In this document: piece by piece, positions 57,581 to 64,000 of the stretch
Layout of the letters: the number at the start of each line of letters is the position of its first letter
How positions within the stretch are numbered: the stretch's first letter is position 1
Source: Amphimedon queenslandica
Lineage: Eukaryota; Porifera; Demospongiae; Haplosclerida; Niphatidae
DNA length: 64,000 nucleotides
Direction of reading: 5' to 3'
Assembly (NCBI RefSeq): GCF_000090795.2
Contig: NW_003546255.1
Span: forward strand, 587,506 to 651,505
Notes under the pieces: generated by a model
What the model was told of the DNA's origin: nothing
The model's database searches: none
Seen by the model: the letters and a program-made list of their open reading frames with translations, nothing else
Program-made: the position numbers and the translations under genes

Positions 57581-58590
57581 TTAAACATGAAGGACAATGG
57601 CAACAGCAATCATAATAAGCAAAACTGAAGCAATCATTCCTGCACTAGCTCCACTGGGAGTACTAGTAGGAGTAGCAGTAGGAGTAAGAGTAGCACTCAC
57701 ACTACTGGATCCACTAATTGAGGGAGAACTTTGAACAAATGTTGTACTAACTGTCACAGCACCAGTTGAGGAAGGAACAGTAGTAGAGGGGGAAGGAACA
57801 TCTGCAATAATAACAATAACAACACAGTGATTGTATAAGCAACATCAATTTACCTGAACAATTTTGAAGACACAACTGCATGGGAAGTATACCAAATCCA
57901 GTAGGAATATTAAACCCACTAGGTGATGAAAATGAGCCCATTACTGCTCCATTGAATACATAGATAACATACTGACACACGTTTAAATCAAGATCTTGAT
58001 TATAGTTATCAGGACTGATTATTGGACGAGTGAAATTAACTGTAAGCAAGCCATTGCTTAACGAAGCACTTGTATCTTCAAGATTTTGTTCAGTGTCCAA
58101 CATATTATTGAATATACTTGTAACCCACCTGCGTGTAAAAATTAAATGTTGCACTAACAAGCATGCTATACCATCATACATAAATAGTGCTGGACATGCC
58201 TACAAATAATCTTACAATATGTATGCAATTGTGAAATGCACAGAGATTGATCACTATACCTGTCTTGTACAAATGAAGAAGTCCCATTACTTCCAGCATA
58301 TACAGCATCAAGAGCAACAGTACCCTGAATGAAACAATTTTATTAAATCTTCCTAACTTTTTACAACTTACTGATAGTGATGCTTGACTTATGAGCTGGT
58401 TAGAGAAAGCCAAAGCAGTATATTGAGTGCTAGTGGAAGGAGCAGTGTATATAAAGTTGACAGTGTTGTCATCAATCACAGTCCACTCAAGGGTAACTTG
58501 CTGTGTAGTATTACTATAGCTCCCTGAGCACTGAGCTAGAGAAATAGTAAAGAGACCAGCTAGAAGAAAGAGCTTTAGTAGTCCTTCCAT
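57581..58590 (-). CDS. DOMON-domain secreted protein, copy 2
   Basis: Four exons: 58590-58372, 58324-58260, 58128-57854, 57801-57581; 780 nt, 259 residues, phases 0, 2, 1 as in all sibs. Signal peptide MEGLLKLFLLAGLFTISLA, one DOMON-like domain (LTVNFTRPIISPDNYNQDLD, CQYVIYVFNG) with four cysteines, a Ser/Thr stalk, and a C-terminal hydrophobic end (MIASVLLIMIAVAIVLHV) after small residues PSGASAG, a good GPI attachment context. Exon 2 is six bases longer than in the others. The upstream DNA is almost identical to that of copies 1 and 3, so the duplications are recent. Confidence 0.8.
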
Positions 58591-58762
58591 TTTGGTTGTG
58601 AATCCGTCTTCTGCCCACAATATATGCCACAATCTACAATCCCACCCACCAGTCTAAATTGAATAATTAATTTATATCTACAACAACTGCATAAACATTA
58701 CTATCAGTTCTCAAAACAAGCTCAAGGATTGAAAACAATTTTAATGTTCAGTCTACATTGTA

Positions 58763-59786
58763 TTAAACATGAAGGACAATGGCAACAGCAATCATAATAA
58801 GCAAAATTGAAGCAATCATTCCTGCACTAGCTCCACTGGGAGTACTAGTAGAAGTAGTAGTAGGAGTAGCACTCACACTAATGTAGCTACTAATTGAGGA
58901 GAAACTTTGAACAGATGTTGTACTAATTGTAGTTGTTGACATTGTACCAGTTGAGGAAGGAATAGTAGTAGAGGGAGAAGGAACATCTACAATAATAACA
59001 GTAACAACACAGTGATTGCATAGCAAAAATAATTTACCTTCGCAGTATTGAAGACACAATTGCATGGAGAATATACCAAATCCTAAACTATCAAGTGATG
59101 GAATTGAGTCAACTGCTCCTGTTCCATTGAATACATAAATAACATATTTACATGTGTTAAGATCAAGGTCTTGAGTCTTATCAGGACTGATTATTGGACG
59201 AGTGAAATTAACTGTGAGGAAGCCACTGCTTAATGAAGCACTTGTATCTTGAAGATTCTGTTCTGCATCTAACTGATTACTCAATGCACTTGGAATCCAC
59301 CTAATGTAAAGATTCAACCTGACTCTATAATTTATATAGCATATGAATAAGCTGTGTTTTAATAAAATTCTTATTGCCATTATGTAAAAGGCATATAGAC
59401 TATAGGCATAATATATGTTTAGTATTCAAACTATAGAGATGAGGCATAATACATTGATTGCTATACCTGTCTTGTACAAAAGAAACAGTTCCATTATTTC
59501 CAGCATATACAGCATCAACATTAGCCTATTGATAAATAATGTAACTGTTACTTATTCTAAAACTCACCAAACTTAATGCAGAGGTTATGAGTTGGTTAGA
59601 GAAAGCCAAAGCAGTATATTGAGAGCTAGTGGAAGGAGCAGTGTATATAAAGATGACAGTGTTGCTATCAATGACAGTCCAATCAATAGTAACTTGCTGT
59701 GCAGAATTAGTAAAGTTTCCTGAACACTGAGCTAGAGAAATAGTAAAGAGACCAGCTAGAAGAAAGAGCTTTAGTAGTCCTTGCAT
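58763..59786 (-). CDS. DOMON-domain secreted protein, copy 3
   Basis: Four exons: 59786-59568, 59525-59467, 59300-59038, 58986-58763; 765 nt, 254 residues. The leader is identical to that of copy 1. The domain reads WIPSALSNQLDAEQNLQDTS, GFLTVNFTRPIISPDKTQD and CKYVIYVFNGTG, and the end is a Thr-rich stalk with the same GPI-like tail as copy 2. The third exon is 12 bases shorter than in copies 1 and 2 and shared in length with copy 4, so copies 3 and 4 are sisters. Confidence 0.8.
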
Positions 59787-59958
59787 TTTGGTTGTGAATC
59801 CGTCTTCTGCCCACAATATATGCCACAATCTACAATCCCACCCACCAGTCTAAATTGAATAATTAATTTATATCTACAACAACTGCATAAACATTACTAT
59901 CAGTTCTCAAAACAAGTTCAAGGATTGAACACAATTCAAATGTTCAGTCTACATTGTA

Positions 59959-60977
59959 TTAAACATAAAGGACAATGGCAACAGCAATCATAATAAGCAA
60001 AATTGAAGCAATCATTCCTGCACTAGCTCCACTGGGAGTACTAGTAGGAGTAGCAGTAGGAGTAGCACTCACACCACTGGATCCACTGCTAAATGAGGGG
60101 GAACTTTGAACAGATGTTGTACTAATTGTCACAGCACCAGTTGAGGAAGGAGTAGTAGTAGAGGGGGAAGGAACATCTGCAATAATAACAATAACAACAC
60201 AGTGATTGTATAAGCAACATTAATTTACCTTCACAGTATTGAAGACACAACTGCATGGGGAACATACCAAATCCTAAACTATCAAGTGATGGAATTGAGC
60301 TGACTGCTCCTGTTCCATTGAATAAATAGATAACATATTTACACGTGTTAAGATCAAGGTCTTGATTCTTATCAGGACTGATTATTGGACGAGTGAAATT
60401 AACTGTGAGGAAGTCATCACTTAATGAAGCACTTGTATTTTGAAGATTCTGTTCTGCATCTAACTGATTACTCAATGCACTTTCAATCCACCTAATGTAA
60501 AGATTCAACCTGACTCTATAATTTATATAGCATATGAATAAGCTGTGTTTTAATGAAATTCTTATTGCCATTATGTAAAAGGCATATAGACTATAGGCAT
60601 AATATATGTTTAGTATTCAAACTATAGAGATGAGACATAATACATTGATTACTTTACCTGTCTTGCACAAAAGAAACTGCTCCATTATCTCCAGCATATA
60701 CAGCATCAACATTAGCCTATTGCTAAATAATGTAACTATTACTTATTCTAAAACTCACCAAACTTAATGCAGAGGTTATGAGTTGGTTAGAGAAAGCCAA
60801 AGCAGTATATTGAGAGCTAGTAGAAGGAGCAGTGTATATAAAGTTGACAGTGTTGCTATCAATGACAGTCCAATCTAGGGTAACTTGCTGTGTAGAGCTA
60901 GTAAAGTTTCCTGAGCACTGAGCTAGGGAAATAGTAAAGAGACCAGCTAGAAGAAAGAGCTTTAGTAGTCCTTGCAT
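59959..60977 (-). CDS. DOMON-domain secreted protein, copy 4
   Basis: Four exons: 60977-60759, 60716-60658, 60491-60229, 60176-59959; 759 nt, 252 residues. Same leader, domain (DAEQNLQNTSASLSDDFLTV, CKYVIYLFNG) and GPI-like end (MIASILLIMIAVAIVLYV). The DNA upstream of its start differs from copies 1-3 and is probably the ancestral promoter of the array. Starts of copies 1 to 4 are 1193, 1196 and 1191 bp apart, so the array has a period of about 1.19 kb. Confidence 0.8.
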
Positions 60978-61267
60978 TTTGAATATGTCTTGTCTAGCTA
61001 TAATTCGCCCACTTTTGCTTTATAAACTCTATCTCTGAGTGTCATATTCATGCCCCCACCCACAACAATGTACACAGTGTATGTATAGGATTACACACTG
61101 TCATCAACTAACAACTTATATTGAAATTATGACAAAAAAAAATAACACTTGATAAAATAGATGTATTATAACTAAACTATGTATGTAACTGAACTAGCTA
61201 TGATAGTAAGTTTACTTCCTTTTAAACTATCAATGCTCTCAAATATTAAGAGTACATGATAGCAAAA

Positions 61268-62328
61268 CTATAGCAAAAAGAATGATAAAGATGACAGAAT
61301 GATAAAGATGACAGGATGATTGTTGGTAGCAGCTGAAGGTGTTTGAGATGATGGTGAAGAAGTAGGTGTACTGGAACTCATTAAAGAAGCACTGGGAGAT
61401 GGTGTTACTAATAAAAATTATAAAAAATAGCATAAAACTGGCATAAAATACCTCCATAATATTGAAGACAAATTTGACCATTAAAAGTTCCGAAAGCTTG
61501 TGGAAGATTTTGAAAAGTAAATTTCGGATATTTAAATGACTCTACAGTACCACCATATGCCCAAATTAGGTATTTGCAAGCATTTAGGTTTGTATCTTGA
61601 GCTTCATCAGTACTAATGATGGGACGAGTGAAGTTGACCATCAAAAGGTCATCATCAGTCAATAAAGTACTGGTGTCTTCAATGTCTTGCTGTTTGTCAT
61701 AGAGTGACATAAAGTTTACAATCCATCTATAAGGATGCATAAAAACAGTTGGGGAAACTTACTATAAACACACATTACTACAGTACTTGACTATGTTCAT
61801 TGCACGCAATGTAAACGTGCATAATAGTAAATGACACTTAGTACAATAAACAAAATTCTGTTTTTTAAAGACACGAAACAACATATGTCCATTTGTGTAC
61901 ATAAACTGTTACATAAATGTATATTTATTATTAGTAATCAACTCAATCAGAACTTCAAAACAATTTACTATAAACTACAATGTACAATGTTGTTTACCTG
62001 TCTTCAACAAAGTTAGTAGTTTCATTATCCCCAGCATAGACAACATCAACGTTATTCTATGCATAAGATAAACTAAATCTATGCACATCAGGAAAAAGCA
62101 ACTCACAAATTGAAGTGGTAATATTATAGGATGATCAGATATAACCAGACTAGTATACGTACTGCTGTTAGCTGGGGCAGTGAAAGTAAAACTCACACTG
62201 TTCTCACCAACAACCATCCATGAGACACTAACTTGATGTGAAGAGTTAGTCAATGCTCCAGTACATTGAGCCAATGACAAAGAGAGCAGGCTGAATATAA
62301 AAGCCAAGACAACAATTTGGTAGTTCAT
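61268..62328 (-). CDS. DOMON-domain secreted protein, copy 5 (divergent)
   Basis: Four exons: 62328-62107, 62056-61998, 61726-61452, 61407-61268; 696 nt, 231 residues. Signal peptide IVVLAFIFSLLSLSLAQ; domain motifs VSVSWMVVGENSVSFTFTAP, VYAGDNETTNFVEDRW, LLMVNFTRPIISTDEAQD and CKYLIWAYGG, the last being closest to the standard DOMON wording. The stalk is short and Ser/Thr-rich; the C-terminus VIFIILSSLSFFLL suits a GPI signal. Intron phases equal those of copies 1-4. It is head-to-head with copy 6. Confidence 0.8.
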
Positions 62329-63204
62329 TTCTTGACAGCTAGTGTTGTAAAATTTTGACTACAGTTCGACTGTTATATGTGAAGATATAGAACAAGTAAA
62401 TGTGTTTTGTAATGCTACACTTAGTGGGAGTGTGACTTAGTGATAATATGCTTCTCAATATTACCAACACTTGTTATGGTAGCTCTGTTAGTTGCATATG
62501 TAACTCAAATATATACATCAATATGCATACCTCAACACATTAACAGTGTAATAATACTACTACAAAACAAATTTTAGAGCAAAAAGGCAGCTGTTGTAGG
62601 CATGGTTGCTATTTCGTAATAAAAACACAGATAAAATTTCCCTAAAGACTAATTCTATGCCTACACGATATATTAGCTGTAATAAAACTTCACTTTTGAG
62701 ACAGAGGGCACCACTAATCTGGCAAATTATGCACTCAAATAACAATTGAATACTAAGAGTTGTTGATCACAAACTGAAATCATAGAAGTCGTTTGGCAAA
62801 ACACTAATAAGGTGTAGTGAGTGGGCATGGCAGTGTACAGTACACAAGTTTGTATAGTTTACAAAGCACACAACACTGACACAAGAACATATTAGAACAC
62901 AATATACATGTGTATGCTTAAAGCATGTCATATGGTGCCTAACTAAAATAATAAATAGACTTTAGAATTGATATTATAATAGCCTTATACACAATTAAGA
63001 CAAGTGGGTTTTTTGATTAAGATATTTCACCAATGATTAGTAGCCTAAAAAGTTACAGTTCTGATCTAATTTTCACTAATCTAACTTTCAGTTACTTTGA
63101 ATGGATTTTATGTGCAAACTCCCTGAAGCATTAAAAGAACAGATTACGTGCCTATATGAATCACTTCAGATCAACATCACGATCATTTTAATCATCTTTC
63201 AGCA
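62329..63204. other. Intergenic region between divergent DOMON genes
   Basis: 876 bp of AT-rich sequence with no exon that I can support. It must hold the promoters of both copy 5 (minus) and copy 6 (plus). Confidence 0.6.
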
Positions 63205-64000
63205 ATGAAGATAGCCATACTGAAGTTTGCAATTTTGAATAGCCTTTTTGCTTTCTCTCTGTCTCAATGTGCTGGCAGGCTAAGAGATGAGACTGAGGAA
63301 ATAAGCGTTTCCTGGACAGTCATAAGTAACAATAGTGTTAACTTCACTTTTGTTGCTCCAGCAAACACGAGTGAATATGCTGCTGTGACATTCTCTAATA
63401 ACAATGTGGGATTTACTATAGATACTACAGATATGTTGGTAAGTACTTGCACGATTTAATCTATATTGCAATATTTACATAGGCTAATATTGACATCATC
63501 ATTGCTGGAAATAATGGCATGATATACTTTGTTGAAGATAGGTAACTTAATAGTGGTAAAATTATGCAATAAAATTGTCATTATTGCGATAGGTGGATAT
63601 CAAATGTGTCAGTTTCTGGTGGACCACAGTTTGATGCTAATCAGGATCTCACAAATGTTGGAACTTCCTTCAATGATCGTTTTCTCACAGTTAACTTCAC
63701 TCGTCCAATTATAAGTCCAAATGCGACTGAAGATATTAATCTTGATGCTTGCCGTTACATTGGGTTTGCAACTGAAGGGGAAGTGGAGTCTTTTGTCTTG
63801 CCGGCAGAATTCGGAGGGCCAAGAACCATTGGGCTCTTTGGATCCCAAATCTGTCTTCAAATGTGTCAATTTGAAGGTACTTAAAATGTCTTTAATATTA
63901 GCTGTTTTAATAATTATTTTTATAGCATCAACTGAACCACCAACTAGCACTACTAATGGAGCTATTGGATTGATGATGCCCCTTGTTGCTTTTATCATGC
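63205..64000 (+). CDS. DOMON-domain secreted protein, copy 6 (runs off window)
   Basis: Exons 63205-63438, 63483-63541, 63593-63876 and 63926 to beyond the window edge, with the same phases (0, 2, 1) as the minus-strand copies. Leader MKIAILKFAILNSLFAFSLS; domain motifs ISVSWTVISNNSVNFTFVAP, IIAGNNGMIYFVEDRW, RFLTVNFTRPIISPNATED and CRYIGFATEGEVESF. The last exon begins a Thr-rich stalk (STEPPTSTTNG) and enters a hydrophobic run (MMPLVAFIM), so only a few residues are missing. It is the only copy on the plus strand. Confidence 0.8.

Noticed and set aside
61978-61998. Additional DOMON copy between copies 4 and 5
   Set aside because: All domain motifs there belong to copy 5; no second leader or FTRP motif was found.

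Overview
The window is eukaryotic and metazoan. It has spliced genes with many short GT-AG introns, AT-rich introns full of microsatellites, a receptor tyrosine kinase, SH3 and HMG-box proteins, beta-sarcoglycan, dynactin p24 and a nuclear-type tRNA-Leu. Short intergenic gaps, head-to-head gene pairs, plant-like secreted GH3 enzymes beside animal genes, and a dispersed repeat of about 178 bp in introns fit a compact early-branching animal genome. My best guess is a demosponge such as Amphimedon; that is an inference, not a database result.

Layout. 247-3697 (+): 3' half of a receptor tyrosine kinase gene. 4967-13146 (-): one 10-exon gene whose exons join in frame into about 2184 residues: signal peptide, three Cu-only superoxide-dismutase domains, a degenerate fourth, Ser/Thr stalk, transmembrane helix, three SH3 domains, repeats, a long proline-rich tyrosine-motif tail and a terminal SH3. 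This is the most striking object in the window. 15410-30899 (+): three tandem secreted GH3 glycosidases, each with the same 24-exon plan, with a small membrane-protein gene on the other strand between copies 2 and 3. 32237-40139 (-): a three-HMG-box protein interrupted by an assembly gap. 40903-42544 (-): CCDC134. 42656-43807 (+): beta-sarcoglycan, head-to-head with CCDC134. 43933-50664 (-): three tandem copies of a secreted protein family I do not recognise, one with an in-frame stop and one with a shifted C-terminus. 50751-51323 (+): dynactin subunit 3. 51493-54016 (-): mitochondrial asparaginyl-tRNA synthetase with a tRNA-Leu(TAA) gene inside an intron on the opposite strand. 54116-55904 (+): a Rab33-like GTPase. 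56186-62328 (-) and 63205-end (+): six small secreted, probably GPI-anchored DOMON proteins.

Two themes recur. First, tandem gene families (GH3, the unknown secreted family, DOMON) show local homogenisation that looks like gene conversion. Second, three head-to-head gene pairs start about 90-110 bp apart, two of them with repeated GGGTGTGGC-type boxes in the shared promoter. Exon limits were derived by hand from splice signals, reading frame and paralogue comparison. Where paralogues exist, exon lengths agree modulo 3.
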